64,000 nt of DNA from Chryseobacterium sp. SSA4.19 (GTDB lineage Bacteria; Bacteroidota; Bacteroidia; Flavobacteriales; Weeksellaceae). The DNA lies in contig NZ_JAKVIP010000012.1 of assembly GCF_022601875.1 (NCBI RefSeq), positions 62,001 to 126,000 on the forward strand. Direction: 5' to 3'. Position 1 is the first letter of the stretch. Every line of letters starts with the position of its first letter. The notes beneath the pieces are model-generated. The model saw nothing but the letters and a program-made list of their open reading frames with translations. It ran no database searches and had not been told where the DNA came from. Below are positions 18,478 through 27,888 of this stretch, one piece after another. The position numbers and the translations under genes are program-made.

Positions 18478-18793
18478 TCGCCTAAGAAAACTGCCAATTT
18501 TCAAATAACAACGAGAGGATAAGCAGAAAGCTCACGACCTAGGCGTGGGCTCTCTCTATCTGTTGTTATGGGTATGGCAGTACCTCTGGGCGGATATTGT
18601 AGAGTTTCACGCCGTTTTATTTACGTATGCAGTCTGTATACTCTATAATTATTTCTAAGCCGCTTCCTTAAGATATAGTACCAGACGTACGATACAATGG
18701 GGTGTACAACTCATTGCGGCTTACCAGCTTTCACGGGACACAATTTCATTCATATTAAATGGCTTTCAGGTGCCTTGCGGTTATCTTAGGCGA
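18478..18793 (+). ncRNA. Putative structured RNA of about 316 nt, unknown family
   Basis: No open frame explains this region, but nested pairing is extensive. A perfect 10-bp closing helix joins TCGCCTAAGA (18478-18487) to TCTTAGGCGA (18784-18793). Inside, domain one stacks CTGCCA/TGGCAG (18491-18496/18575-18580), ATAACAAC/GTTGTTAT (18505-18512/18562-18569), GAGAG/CTCTC (18513-18517/18552-18556) and GCTCACG/CGTGGGC (18530-18536/18544-18550, one G-U). Domain two has a 9-bp helix, 18596-18604 with 18641-18649 (one G-U). The CCGC at 18660-18663 can pair either with GCGG 18590-18593 or, as GCCGC 18659-18663, with GCGGC 18716-18720. A promoter ends 68 nt upstream. It is not recognisable as tmRNA, RNase P, SRP or 6S RNA. 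It could be an independent RNA or the long leader of the SusC operon. Confidence 0.6.
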
Positions 18794-18882
18794 AATCCTT
18801 TACCGAAGGGCACTGCGAAAGTTTTGTTTTCAAATACCTGAATCCAGTAGTCATAATAAAAAAGAAGAAATGAAATAGAATC

Positions 18883-18952
18883 ATCCTCAACATAAAAAAA
18901 GCTCCTCCCATAGTTTGCAGACCCGGGAAAGAGCTAGAGTTTATTCGAGGAT
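18883..18952 (+). promoter_or_regulatory. Structured leader just before SusC
   Basis: ATCCTC (18883-18888) pairs with GAGGAT (18947-18952) and encloses AGCTC (18900-18904) with GAGCT (18931-18935). The structure ends 29 nt before the SusC start codon. It may be a terminator/antiterminator or a translation-controlling leader. Confidence 0.4.
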
Positions 18953-18981
18953 TTTAATAAAATTAAAACCTATACAAAACT

Positions 18982-21975
18982 ATGAAAAAATCCTATTCTA
19001 ACATAGGAAGCATCGGTCTTGTGTTTATGTTTACCGTAATATGCGGCAATATTAAAGCGCAGACCAAGACAGTGAAAGGAACTGTTACTGTCGGAGAGGA
19101 TCAGTCACCGCTTTCGGGAGTTGTGGTCTCTCAGGAAGGCAGTGACCAGGTTACCTTAACCAATTCAAAAGGAATATATCAATTAGAAATAACAGGAGAA
19201 AATCCATTTGTCATCTTTCGGCATCCTGAATATGCTGCAAAGAAGATCGCTCTTGATGGCAGAACAATTGTCAATCTTAAGTTGGATCAAAAGGAACACA
19301 GCATTGAGGAAGTGGTGGTCAATGCGGGGTATTATAAAGTGCGGGATAAAGAACGTACGGGGAGTATTGCTCGGGTCTCCGCAAAAGAAATCGAGAACCA
19401 GCCTGTGACGAATGTCTTGGCTTCTGCACAGGGAAGGATGTCGGGTGTTTCGATCACTCAGAACTCCGGTACTGCGGGTGGTGGGTTTGATATCCAGATC
19501 AGGGGAAAGAACAGCCTGAGGTTTGATGGTAATTATCCTTTGATCATTGTTGATGGTGTACCCCTCAATGCGCAGTCCAACTCCTTAAGTACTTTATCGA
19601 ACAATATTCTTTCCAAGGGAGAATCAAGTCCGCTCAATTCCATCAACCCGAATGATATTGAAAGTATGGAAGTTCTCAAGGATGCGGATGCAACGGCAAT
19701 TTATGGTTCCAGAGGAGCAAATGGTGTTGTGATCATAACCACAAAAAAGGGAAAAAAAGGAAAATCCTCGTTGGAGTTCAATGCCATTACTTCTGTATCA
19801 AGAACTAATAAGTTGGTAGAAATGGCCAGTACTGAGCAGTATCTTCAGTTGAGAAGAGATGCCTATGCCAATGATGGAATAACAACCTATCCTGTAACAG
19901 CATACGATATCAACGGGAAATGGGACCAACGCAGAAATACTGATTGGTACAGGGAATTTATTGGGAAAACTTTTATAAGCCAGCAGCAACAGCTCGCTTA
20001 TTCTGGAGGATCGGAAAATGTCCAGTATTATCTGGGGTTGTCCAATTTGGAGCAGGGTAGTGCTTTTGGCCATGGTTTAAGATATAAACGTTCTGGATTT
20101 AATTTTAGCACAGTCATTACAAGCCCAGACAGGAAACTTAAAATAAGTCCGACCATCTTTTATACGAAGGAAAATAACAACCAGACAGATGCAGACCTTA
20201 CCCGGCAGATCTTGCTGGCTCCTGATGCTCCAATGTTATATCAGTCTGACGGCAGTCTGAACTGGGAAGGAAATACGTTTACCAATCCTCTGGCAAAACT
20301 GGAAAATAAGTATCTGAATGCTATCAGATCATTAGTAACCAACGTTAATGCCTCTTATGAGATCTCAGAACATTGGGCTTTAAAATTGAATGCAGGATAT
20401 ACGCAGACGCAGCAAAATGAATCAAGGATCAATCCCTCGTCCGCCTTCAATCCAGGTTTAGGCTATACAAGCAGTACTTCTGCTCGGTACGAAGGATTGG
20501 TTTCAAAGACAAGTTGGATCATAGAACCTCAACTTCACTGGAATACAAAATGGAATGACCATTCTTTCAGCGCATTCCTGGGTTCTACATTTGAGGATAG
20601 AAAAAATGATATCGTAAGATTGCAGGCATCTGATTTTACTTCAAATGAGTTTATAGATAATTTGTCCAATGCCAAGGTCCAGAAGATCATTGAAGATACC
20701 AATATCGACTACCGCTACACTGCGTTCTTCGGACGTTTCAATTACAATTATTCAGGGAAATACATTTTTAATCTGACAGGTAGGAGAGATGGTTCCAGCA
20801 GGTTTGGCCCGGACAAGAGATTTGCCAACTTTGGAGCTGTTGGTGCAGCCTGGTTATTTTCCGAAGAACGCTTATTTAAGCAAAACGTAAAATGGCTGAG
20901 CTTTGGAAAGCTGAGGGCAAGTTTGGGGACTTCCGGAAGTGACCTGATCGGGGATTATCAGTATCTCAATACTTATACAACCACATCGCAAGCTTATGAT
21001 GGAACAATAGGGATCTATCCTTCAAGATTATATAATCCGGATTTCAGTTGGGAGAAAACTACAAAGCTTGAATATGCTTTAGAACTTGGGTTTTTAAAAG
21101 ATCGTATCAACCTTTCTGTAGGCTGGTTCAGAAACAGATCATCCAATCAATTGGTAGGGATTCCTCTTCCGGCTACTACGGGTTTTGCAACGATACAAAG
21201 CAATTTTTCTGCTAAAGTTCAGAACTCAGGAACTGAGGCGGATCTGAGTGTTTCAATTGTAAGGGGACAATATGTGAGATGGAGAATGACCGGAAACTGG
21301 ACTCTTCCAAAGAGCAGGCTTTTGGAATATGATAATTTGCAATCATCATCTTACTCTTCTACTTATGAGGTGGGACAATCATTAAACATTAAAAAGGTTT
21401 ATGAGCTTAAAGGGGTCAATCCGACTACAGGGTTGTTTGAGTTTTCCGATCTGAATGGGGATGGTAAGATCGATTCCAATGATAGAACGAAGGTGGTTGA
21501 CATAGGTGTTAAATATTTCGGTGGAATAGGAAGTCAGGTCTCATATAAAAACTGGTCATTGGATTTTCTTTTTCAATTCGTTAAACAGAGACAGTTCAAT
21601 TTAGATTATAGTTTACCATTATTAGGCTCTATGTCCAACGTTCCAACCTATATGCTCGATTACTGGTCTCCTGAAAATCCTGATGCAAGATTTCAACGAC
21701 CTAGTACAGGTTCCAATACCAATGCATCCAGAGCTTTTGCTCAGTATCAGGCCAGTGATGCAGTCATTGTAGATGCCTCATTTATAAGGCTGAATAATGT
21801 ACAGATAGGCTACAAAGTTCCTCTGTCGGGAACTTGGGTCAATGACCTGACACTCCAGCTGCATGCGCAGAATCTCGTGACCTTCACTAAGTACAAAGGC
21901 ATTGATCCCGAAGTGCAGGGGTTATTTCTGCCCCTGGCAAGAACGTTCGCCTTTTCAGCTAATATTAAATTTTGA
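18982..21975 (+). CDS. SusC/RagA-type TonB-linked outer membrane protein
   Basis: A 997-aa outer membrane transporter. A signal peptide (to about residue 26, GNIKAQ) is followed by a carboxypeptidase-D regulatory-like domain (TKTVKGTVTVGEDQSPLSGVVV), a TonB box region (SIEEVVVNAGY), the plug domain (QGRMSGVSITQNSG, IQIRGKNSL, LIIVDGVPLN, DADATAIYGSRGANGVVIITTKKGK) and a C-terminal barrel ending in AFSANIKF. It imports a large ligand through the outer membrane together with the SusD lipoprotein encoded next. The substrate is unknown; the S9 peptidase in the same operon points to a peptide. It lacks the extra STN domain used for anti-sigma signalling. Confidence 0.95.
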   Translation: MKKSYSNIGSIGLVFMFTVICGNIKAQTKTVKGTVTVGEDQSPLSGVVVSQEGSDQVTLTNSKGIYQLEITGENPFVIFRHPEYAAKKIALDGRTIVNLKLDQKEHSIEEVVVNAGYYKVRDKERTGSIARVSAKEIENQPVTNVLASAQGRMSGVSITQNSGTAGGGFDIQIRGKNSLRFDGNYPLIIVDGVPLNAQSNSLSTLSNNILSKGESSPLNSINPNDIESMEVLKDADATAIYGSRGANGVVIITTKKGKKGKSSLEFNAITSVSRTNKLVEMASTEQYLQLRRDAYANDGITTYPVTAYDINGKWDQRRNTDWYREFIGKTFISQQQQLAYSGGSENVQYYLGLSNLEQGSAFGHGLRYKRSGFNFSTVITSPDRKLKISPTIFYTKENNNQTDADLTRQILLAPDAPMLYQSDGSLNWEGNTFTNPLAKLENKYLNAIRSLVTNVNASYEISEHWALKLNAGYTQTQQNESRINPSSAFNPGLGYTSSTSARYEGLVSKTSWIIEPQLHWNTKWNDHSFSAFLGSTFEDRKNDIVRLQASDFTSNEFIDNLSNAKVQKIIEDTNIDYRYTAFFGRFNYNYSGKYIFNLTGRRDGSSRFGPDKRFANFGAVGAAWLFSEERLFKQNVKWLSFGKLRASLGTSGSDLIGDYQYLNTYTTTSQAYDGTIGIYPSRLYNPDFSWEKTTKLEYALELGFLKDRINLSVGWFRNRSSNQLVGIPLPATTGFATIQSNFSAKVQNSGTEADLSVSIVRGQYVRWRMTGNWTLPKSRLLEYDNLQSSSYSSTYEVGQSLNIKKVYELKGVNPTTGLFEFSDLNGDGKIDSNDRTKVVDIGVKYFGGIGSQVSYKNWSLDFLFQFVKQRQFNLDYSLPLLGSMSNVPTYMLDYWSPENPDARFQRPSTGSNTNASRAFAQYQASDAVIVDASFIRLNNVQIGYKVPLSGTWVNDLTLQLHAQNLVTFTKYKGIDPEVQGLFLPLARTFAFSANIKF

Positions 21976-21979
21976 CAAA

Positions 21980-23377
21980 ATGAAAAATTCATATCATATT
22001 AAAAAGTATTTTTTCCCCTTCATTATTCTATTTTTCGGTTTTTATGTGATAAGCTGTGAGAAGTTTCTTGAAGTGGATGAGCCTAACAATCAGATATCCC
22101 AATCTATGGTGTTTAAAGATAAAAGTCTTGCTTATGCAGCTTTGTCGGATGTCTACTCAAATTTGAGGGCCAATACGCTTTTAAATGGTTCGCTTTATGG
22201 GGTAGGGACATTAATGGGCTGTTATACGGATGAACTCAATTATGTTAGTAATCAGTCTCTGGATTTTAAGACCTTTTTCGATCTTGGCGTCCAACAGAAT
22301 ACCACGGTTGTAAACACGATCTGGGTGAATGCCTACAAGCAGATCTATGCTGTCAATAATATCATTGAAGGAGTTGAAAAAAGCACAGCCTATCTTGATC
22401 AGCAGACCGTTAACCAGATTTTGGGCGAAGCTTATTTTATACGCGGGTTCTTACATTTTTACCTGGTTAATCTCTATGGTGGTGTACCGTATATGACGAC
22501 TACGGATTATCTGCAAAATCAATCTGTTTCGAGACAGAGTTCAGATAATGTGTATGTTCATATTGAGGAAGATTATCAGAAAGCGGATCAGTTCTTAACA
22601 GATCAATATCCTACAGCCCATCGTACGAGAATTAACAGATCAGGCGTCAGATTGGCATTGGCCAGACTCTATCTATACAAACAGGAATGGGCAAAAGCCG
22701 GAATAATGGCGGATCTGATCATTCAAAATCCTCTTTATACCATGGAACAGGATATTTCAAAGACGTTTTTAAAGGACAGTAAAAGCGCTGTCTGGCAATT
22801 TATGCCTTTGGAAGCAGGGGTCAATACCTTGGAAGGACAGTATTATATTTTTGTCACTTTGCCTCCGCAAAATGTCGTTTTATCTCAAAATCTATTGAAT
22901 TCGTTCGAACCCGATGATCAGAGAAAACTAAAATGGACAAAGACTTTATCTAATGCAACGATGAATTATTCTTATCCGTATAAATATACCCAGAATAATA
23001 AAACTTCATCATCATTAGAATTTTCAATTGTGTTGAGGGTCGAAGAGGCTTACTTGATCTCGGCTGAAGCTGAAAATGAGCTGGGAAATATTCAAACTGC
23101 AATGACCCGCTTAAATCAATTGAGACAAAGGGCAGGGCTTGCAGGTCTTGATAATTTGAATCAGCAGCAGATCAGAACTGCTGTGATGGATGAACGGCGA
23201 CACGAATTGTTTACTGAGTTCGGACATAGATTCTTTGATCTTAAAAGAAGAGGTCTGTTAAATACCTATATGCCAACAGTTAAATCATCTTGGAAAAACC
23301 ATATGTCTCTATTGCCCTTACCTGAAAATGAATTGATTGCCAATCCCTCTCTTAAACCTCAGAATGATGGGTATTAG
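21980..23377 (+). CDS. SusD/RagB-type nutrient-binding lipoprotein
   Basis: A 465-aa surface lipoprotein that captures ligand for the SusC channel. The start at 21980 gives MKNSYHIKKYFFPF, a membrane segment and a lipobox ending FYVISC; an in-frame upstream start inside susC would bury this signal, so I reject it. Family features include NQILGEAYFIRGFLHFYLVNLYGG, the TPR-like helices and the C-terminal RLNQLRQRAGL, DERRHELFTEFGHRFFDLKR. It begins 4 nt after the susC stop and overlaps the peptidase gene. Confidence 0.95.
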   Translation: MKNSYHIKKYFFPFIILFFGFYVISCEKFLEVDEPNNQISQSMVFKDKSLAYAALSDVYSNLRANTLLNGSLYGVGTLMGCYTDELNYVSNQSLDFKTFFDLGVQQNTTVVNTIWVNAYKQIYAVNNIIEGVEKSTAYLDQQTVNQILGEAYFIRGFLHFYLVNLYGGVPYMTTTDYLQNQSVSRQSSDNVYVHIEEDYQKADQFLTDQYPTAHRTRINRSGVRLALARLYLYKQEWAKAGIMADLIIQNPLYTMEQDISKTFLKDSKSAVWQFMPLEAGVNTLEGQYYIFVTLPPQNVVLSQNLLNSFEPDDQRKLKWTKTLSNATMNYSYPYKYTQNNKTSSSLEFSIVLRVEEAYLISAEAENELGNIQTAMTRLNQLRQRAGLAGLDNLNQQQIRTAVMDERRHELFTEFGHRFFDLKRRGLLNTYMPTVKSSWKNHMSLLPLPENELIANPSLKPQNDGY

Positions 23378-25832
23378 ATTTTATGCATCATTATTTGCCT
23401 TATGGTGTTTCTGTTGCGGAAAAATTTCTGGACAAAGGATCTTAGATGATCGAAAATTTGATAAATGGTACAAGATCGTTAATTCGGATATCAGTAATAA
23501 TGGTCATTGGAGCTCATTTACCAAAATTTTTGACAACTCTGAAAAAAGAACAGTTCTTTTAAATGTAAAGACCAAAGATACGATCTCCTTTAAAAATGTA
23601 GTCAGGAGTTTTCTCAATGATGATCTCTTTGTAGTTCTTCAATCAGATAATAGTCTATTAATGATCAACTTAAAAACTAAAGAGAAAAAAGTGATCAAGG
23701 ATGTATCTGATTTTAATTTTAAAGATGATCTTCAATATGGTCTTATCATAACACGCTCTAAACAGCTTTTCGGTATAGGAAAGTCTCTGAGGTTGTTTAA
23801 TATTGCAGAAAGGATATCAAAAATTCAGACGCTTGATAATGATATGTCATTGGTTCTGGGGAGTGATTTTTCTTTCGTAGTTAGTTATAGAACAGGTAAG
23901 ATCATAACAAGATTTGACAGTATAAGATCGCAAGAGCTGATCAATCATACGCCTGACATCTCACGTAAATTATCAAAGTTTATTGTAAAAGATAGTGGAA
24001 GACTGAAAGTCTTATTCTACAAATGGAATGGAGAGAAAATATTAGATAAATTCATTGACCACAAGTTTAATGATTTTACGGGATTTGGATTTGGCGATCA
24101 GAATATGTTTATTGCATCAAGGAAAAACAAACCCATTTCCTACAAAGACAGCATTGAGAATTGGTACGGTAGTGACCTTGCTTTAAAACCCAATTTCGAG
24201 GCAAGAAAAAATAGAGATTTTGAAGCATTACTGCTTGATCTATCAACCGGGGAACAGGTATCTAATGAAAGTGATCCAAATGTAAGCAATCGTTATTTGA
24301 TCTTTAATGATCGGTATATTTTAGAGGTTCTGGATTTTGCCAATGGTGATTCCGAAACTGAGTTTTTAATTCCCTCCATTAGAATTAGAAATGTTTATAG
24401 TAACAAAGTTGAATTTGAAGTTCAAAAAGCGAAACAGTTTTATCCGGTAGGAGAAGGTTCACTGATCTACTTTGAAAACCGGGATTGGTGGATGTATAAT
24501 TTGCATTCCAAGAAGAAAGAAAATTTGACGAGTAAAATAAAGGAAAAATTTTATCGATCTAACAGACAAAATGAGAGTAACCTCAATTCGGCAGGAGATC
24601 TGTTTTTTTCGAATAATATGAGTAAAATTTATCTAACCTCAGTTTCGAATCTGTGGGAATATGATCTGAATTCTAAGACATATAAAAATATAACTAAGTC
24701 TTCTGATCCGGAAGTATCCTTTAAGATATTAAATAGATCGGTAGTGACAAGTGCACCTCTTAGATGGACCAGATATCGGAAGATCAAAGAAAATTATATT
24801 TTAATTAAGGTAAGTCATAAAGATGATATTCGAGAGGGGCTTTCTGTGTATGACGGACAGAAACTTGAAAGGATTTCAGGTTTGGATTTTTATAAGCTCG
24901 ATCAATTCGTCTGTTCTAAAGGTAATATAAGTTTCACCAAAGAAAATGCTAACACGCCCTATATGTTGGAAGAATACAACATCAGAGATAAAACATTGAA
25001 GGTTATTTATGAGTCCAATAAGCCAATGTTTAAGAAAGAAAAATTTCCAAAAGCAGAATTAATTGATTTTAGGGATGATGATGGAAATGCAACCTATGTA
25101 AGTGTCATTCTGCCTCCGGGCTATGATCATAATAAAAAGTATCCTGCCATAGTATGTGTCTACGAGAATGAAGCGGCTTCCTATAAGTCTTTTTATTTTC
25201 CGAGCGTTTTCAATCAGTCCGGATTCAACCGTTCCCTGACTGCTATGGAAGATTATATTATCATTTTGCCCAGGATAAAATATATCATCGATCGACCTGG
25301 AGAATCTGCTCTCAAGTCAGTTAATAAAGCTATTGAAGTAGCATCTGATTCTTTTAGTATAGATCAAAGTAAAATGGGAATAGTGGGGGAGTCATTTGGT
25401 GGTTTTGAAACAAATTATATCATTGCGCACTCGGGCCTGTTTAAAGCGGCCATAAGCGGAGCTTCACTATCTGATATAACAGCCTCTTATTTTTCAGTCA
25501 GTAAGACCAATTTTAGACCGAACATCTGGAGATATACAGATCAAAGCTTTCGATTTTCCGGTAATTTTTATGATAATAAAAATGTCTATTTTAATAATAA
25601 TCCTGTCTTCAATGCCGATAAGATAAACACCCCGCTCTTGCTGTGGGCAGGAAAAGAAGACCGTCACGTTGATTTTGAGCAGAGTATTGCAATGTTTGTC
25701 GGATTAAGAAGTCTTAATAAACCTGTTGAACTCATGTTATTTCCACAGGATGGACATACACTGATGAAACCTGAAAATCAAAAGAAAGCAACTCAATATT
25801 TCCTGAAATGGTTCGATCGTTATCTTAAATAG
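23364..25832 (+). CDS. S9 family (prolyl oligopeptidase-type) peptidase
   Basis: An 822-aa secreted serine peptidase. An N-terminal signal (MMGIRFYASLFALWCFCC) precedes a long propeller region and a C-terminal alpha/beta hydrolase domain. The catalytic triad is visible: S677 in GESFGG, D766 in AGKEDRHVD and H798 in DGHTLMKP. The start overlaps the end of susD by 14 nt, so the three genes form one operon. By family it would trim peptides at proline or related sites, probably in the periplasm, on material imported by the SusCD pair. The propeller part is weakly conserved in appearance. Confidence 0.88.
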   Translation: MMGIRFYASLFALWCFCCGKISGQRILDDRKFDKWYKIVNSDISNNGHWSSFTKIFDNSEKRTVLLNVKTKDTISFKNVVRSFLNDDLFVVLQSDNSLLMINLKTKEKKVIKDVSDFNFKDDLQYGLIITRSKQLFGIGKSLRLFNIAERISKIQTLDNDMSLVLGSDFSFVVSYRTGKIITRFDSIRSQELINHTPDISRKLSKFIVKDSGRLKVLFYKWNGEKILDKFIDHKFNDFTGFGFGDQNMFIASRKNKPISYKDSIENWYGSDLALKPNFEARKNRDFEALLLDLSTGEQVSNESDPNVSNRYLIFNDRYILEVLDFANGDSETEFLIPSIRIRNVYSNKVEFEVQKAKQFYPVGEGSLIYFENRDWWMYNLHSKKKENLTSKIKEKFYRSNRQNESNLNSAGDLFFSNNMSKIYLTSVSNLWEYDLNSKTYKNITKSSDPEVSFKILNRSVVTSAPLRWTRYRKIKENYILIKVSHKDDIREGLSVYDGQKLERISGLDFYKLDQFVCSKGNISFTKENANTPYMLEEYNIRDKTLKVIYESNKPMFKKEKFPKAELIDFRDDDGNATYVSVILPPGYDHNKKYPAIVCVYENEAASYKSFYFPSVFNQSGFNRSLTAMEDYIIILPRIKYIIDRPGESALKSVNKAIEVASDSFSIDQSKMGIVGESFGGFETNYIIAHSGLFKAAISGASLSDITASYFSVSKTNFRPNIWRYTDQSFRFSGNFYDNKNVYFNNNPVFNADKINTPLLLWAGKEDRHVDFEQSIAMFVGLRSLNKPVELMLFPQDGHTLMKPENQKKATQYFLKWFDRYLK

Positions 25833-25853
25833 AAACTATGATAAAATAAAGAA

Positions 25854-25877
25854 AGCTGCCGATAGGCAGCTCTTTTT
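25854..25877. terminator. Bidirectional terminator between convergent operons
   Basis: AGCTGCC (25854-25860), a GATA loop and GGCAGCT (25865-25871) form a perfect 7-bp stem followed by CTTTTT on the + strand. It sits between the convergent peptidase and DUF6520 genes and has A-rich sequence on the other side, so it can serve both. Confidence 0.8.
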
Positions 25878-25878
25878 A

Positions 25879-26139
25879 TTATGGTCTGTAAAGAGATTCA
25901 GGGCAACTTGTTCCCTGAAGTTCCCGCAAAACGTTACCGTTGCCATCCTGACAGGCAAAAGCCGAAGGGATGGTCGAGCATTCAATAAATGTATTTTCAC
26001 ATTTTGGATTGGCCGGATCTGAAACATCCAGCATATGTCCATCTACAATAGCGCTGTTATGCGCCTTGAAACTTTGGGTTGTCAATGCTGCTCCTGTAGC
26101 TAGTAATCCTACGCATACAGGTAAAATGAATTTTTTCAT
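25879..26139 (-). CDS. DUF6520 family small secreted protein
   Basis: An 86-aa protein with an N-terminal signal segment (MKKFILPVCVGLLATGAALT) followed by a short mature part with four cysteines (CENTFIECS, ACQDGNG, TSCPESL). This is the DUF6520 pattern, found in Flavobacteriia next to SusC/SusD and MauE-like genes. The paired cysteines suggest disulfide bonding outside the cytoplasm. It is the last gene of the - strand unit and starts 23 nt after the MauE-like gene. The function is unknown. Confidence 0.8.
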   Translation of the reverse strand: MKKFILPVCVGLLATGAALTTQSFKAHNSAIVDGHMLDVSDPANPKCENTFIECSTIPSAFACQDGNGNVLRELQGTSCPESLYRP

Positions 26140-26162
26140 AATAAAGTAATTTTAGTTTTTGC

Positions 26163-27671
26163 CTACTCTTTTATAGGTTTTGGGCTTTCCCTATTAAATT
26201 GTTTTGATATCACTTGCGCATAGCGGTATCTCACAATTTCGCTTCCGATCAATGTATAAAAGAACTGATCGGTTGCCAACATTTGGGTCATCTTATCGTC
26301 ACCGCGGTTTTCGACGTAGAAACTTCCCAGATATTCTCTTTTACTGATGTTGTACATATCTACAACACTATTGTTTTTCCAGTGTTTTCTCAGTTCATAC
26401 CTTCCAATCAAATTCGATCTATTAAATAAAATGTCTTGCTGGACAGTTGCATATGCATTGACGATCTGTGGTGGTGCTGCCATTTTCTTTATACCATTTT
26501 TCATTTCGACCACTTTGATTCGAGGCGTTGAAATCGTATCAATGGTATGATGTATCAATTTTTGACTTATGGTCTTATCAAAAACATCAAAACGGTTTTT
26601 GTAGTAATAAACATAGATCAGTGATTCACTAAACGGGCTGTATAATAACTGTCCATCTGTCTCAAACAGACCATTTCCATCCAATGATGCATCGTTCAAT
26701 TTTACTCGGTTATCTTCTGAAAGATTTAATAATCCTAGTGTATTGGAACCACTGTTACTGCTTTTGGAACGTAAAGCAATATGATCATTGTCGATAATTT
26801 CCAGATCACTGAAATAAGCGTTGTTTACACTAACGATCTTCATTTCAGTTTGCCCTATTGGAGCTTTGTAAATTATAGGAATTTTCCCATCGTATAAAAA
26901 TACATACGGAGGGGTTACTTTAATTTTCGTACTTGACCACTTGAATTTCTTATAATTTTCAGGCTTCAGTAAATACTGTTTATAAAGTTTTAAGTCTTTT
27001 GAGAGTGCAGTTAGAAGAAATGGAGAAGTATAATTTCCAAGATAGATCTTATCATTATCATGTCCGGCAAAATAAAATGAATTGAATTTCAAATCATAAC
27101 GATCTATTTCGACCACGCCATGATGAGGAAAACGCCTGATAAAATTGTTTTCTTTTTTTATCATATATTCAGAAGTATAATATAATAATACCACCAAACC
27201 ACTACTAAATACCAACATAAAAAGAACTACCGATATAGTTCTTTTATAATTTACATTTCTATCAATTTCTACCAGAAAATAGGAGATAATGGCTAACAAA
27301 ATGCAGCATATGTTGAAAACCAGATGTGTATTCCAATCCATTTTTTCCAATATACCTCCGCACGAACAAGGTATAAATTCACTATAATTCAAAATAATGT
27401 AAATGTATACTGTAAATGCTGCCATCAGTCCTATTGAGAAGTAAAGTCCAATCCTTCTGGTTATAGGAATGGCTAGTAAAAAAGCAATCGCTATTTCAAT
27501 AATGATGGTGAAATATGATACAATTCCTGCATAAGCACTTAATAGTGGTGATTGACCGATCTGTATTTGAAAATTCTCAAAATCTAATATTTTACTTATG
27601 CTGGCATAGCAAAATAATAGTATGAAAAAATAACCTGTACATTCTACAAATCTTGATTTGAAGGTTTTCAT
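26163..27671 (-). CDS. MauE/DoxX-type membrane protein with extracytoplasmic domain
   Basis: A 502-aa protein. The first 180 residues hold about five membrane segments in the DoxX/MauE arrangement, including the PCSCGGILEKMDW motif in a loop, which in MauE-like proteins is linked to thiol-disulfide chemistry. The remaining 300 residues form a soluble, strand-rich domain facing outward (YDLKFNSFYFAGHDNDKIYLGNY). It lies between the 54-aa gene and the DUF6520 gene. A role in maturing the cysteine-containing DUF6520 peptide is a reasonable inference. Confidence 0.8.
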   Translation of the reverse strand: MKTFKSRFVECTGYFFILLFCYASISKILDFENFQIQIGQSPLLSAYAGIVSYFTIIIEIAIAFLLAIPITRRIGLYFSIGLMAAFTVYIYIILNYSEFIPCSCGGILEKMDWNTHLVFNICCILLAIISYFLVEIDRNVNYKRTISVVLFMLVFSSGLVVLLYYTSEYMIKKENNFIRRFPHHGVVEIDRYDLKFNSFYFAGHDNDKIYLGNYTSPFLLTALSKDLKLYKQYLLKPENYKKFKWSSTKIKVTPPYVFLYDGKIPIIYKAPIGQTEMKIVSVNNAYFSDLEIIDNDHIALRSKSSNSGSNTLGLLNLSEDNRVKLNDASLDGNGLFETDGQLLYSPFSESLIYVYYYKNRFDVFDKTISQKLIHHTIDTISTPRIKVVEMKNGIKKMAAPPQIVNAYATVQQDILFNRSNLIGRYELRKHWKNNSVVDMYNISKREYLGSFYVENRGDDKMTQMLATDQFFYTLIGSEIVRYRYAQVISKQFNRESPKPIKE

Positions 27672-27692
27672 TGGTCTGATTTTACTTCTGTT

Positions 27693-27857
27693 TTATCCTT
27701 TTCTGATCAATATCCATTTGACATTCTTTCCGCAGTAGGCCGGCATGATCTCTCCCTTTGAGACATATATGATCGTTCCGAGCCTTCCCTGCGTTTCCCA
27801 TTCGCCGCTGACGGTGCATTTTCGCCCTGTGGCTAGCGTGATTTTCTGATCTTCCAT
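27693..27857 (-). CDS. Small 54-aa protein, unrecognised
   Basis: An ATG-to-TAA frame of 54 codons that fits exactly between the MauE-like gene and the lipoprotein gene, on the same strand. The protein reads MEDQKITLATGRKCTVSGEW and ends CGKNVKWILIRKG. It has no signal peptide and only two cysteines. A glycine-rich strand pattern (GEWETQGRLGTIIYVSKGE) suggests a small beta barrel, perhaps SH3-like. It is 21 nt from the next gene, which supports operon membership. It was too short for a standard open-frame listing. Confidence 0.55.
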   Translation of the reverse strand: MEDQKITLATGRKCTVSGEWETQGRLGTIIYVSKGEIMPAYCGKNVKWILIRKG

Positions 27858-27888
27858 ACCGAGGCTTATCGTCTGGGTTCAGCTTAGA

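Noticed and set aside
18478..18793. Group I intron or tmRNA
   Set aside because: AAGATATAGT at 18670-18679 recalls a group I P7 motif, but no matching P3/P7 partner or exon was found, and no tmRNA tRNA-like ends are present.
21902..21979. N-terminal extension of SusD
   Set aside because: It would lie inside susC and hide the lipoprotein signal; the ATG at 21980 gives a proper lipobox.
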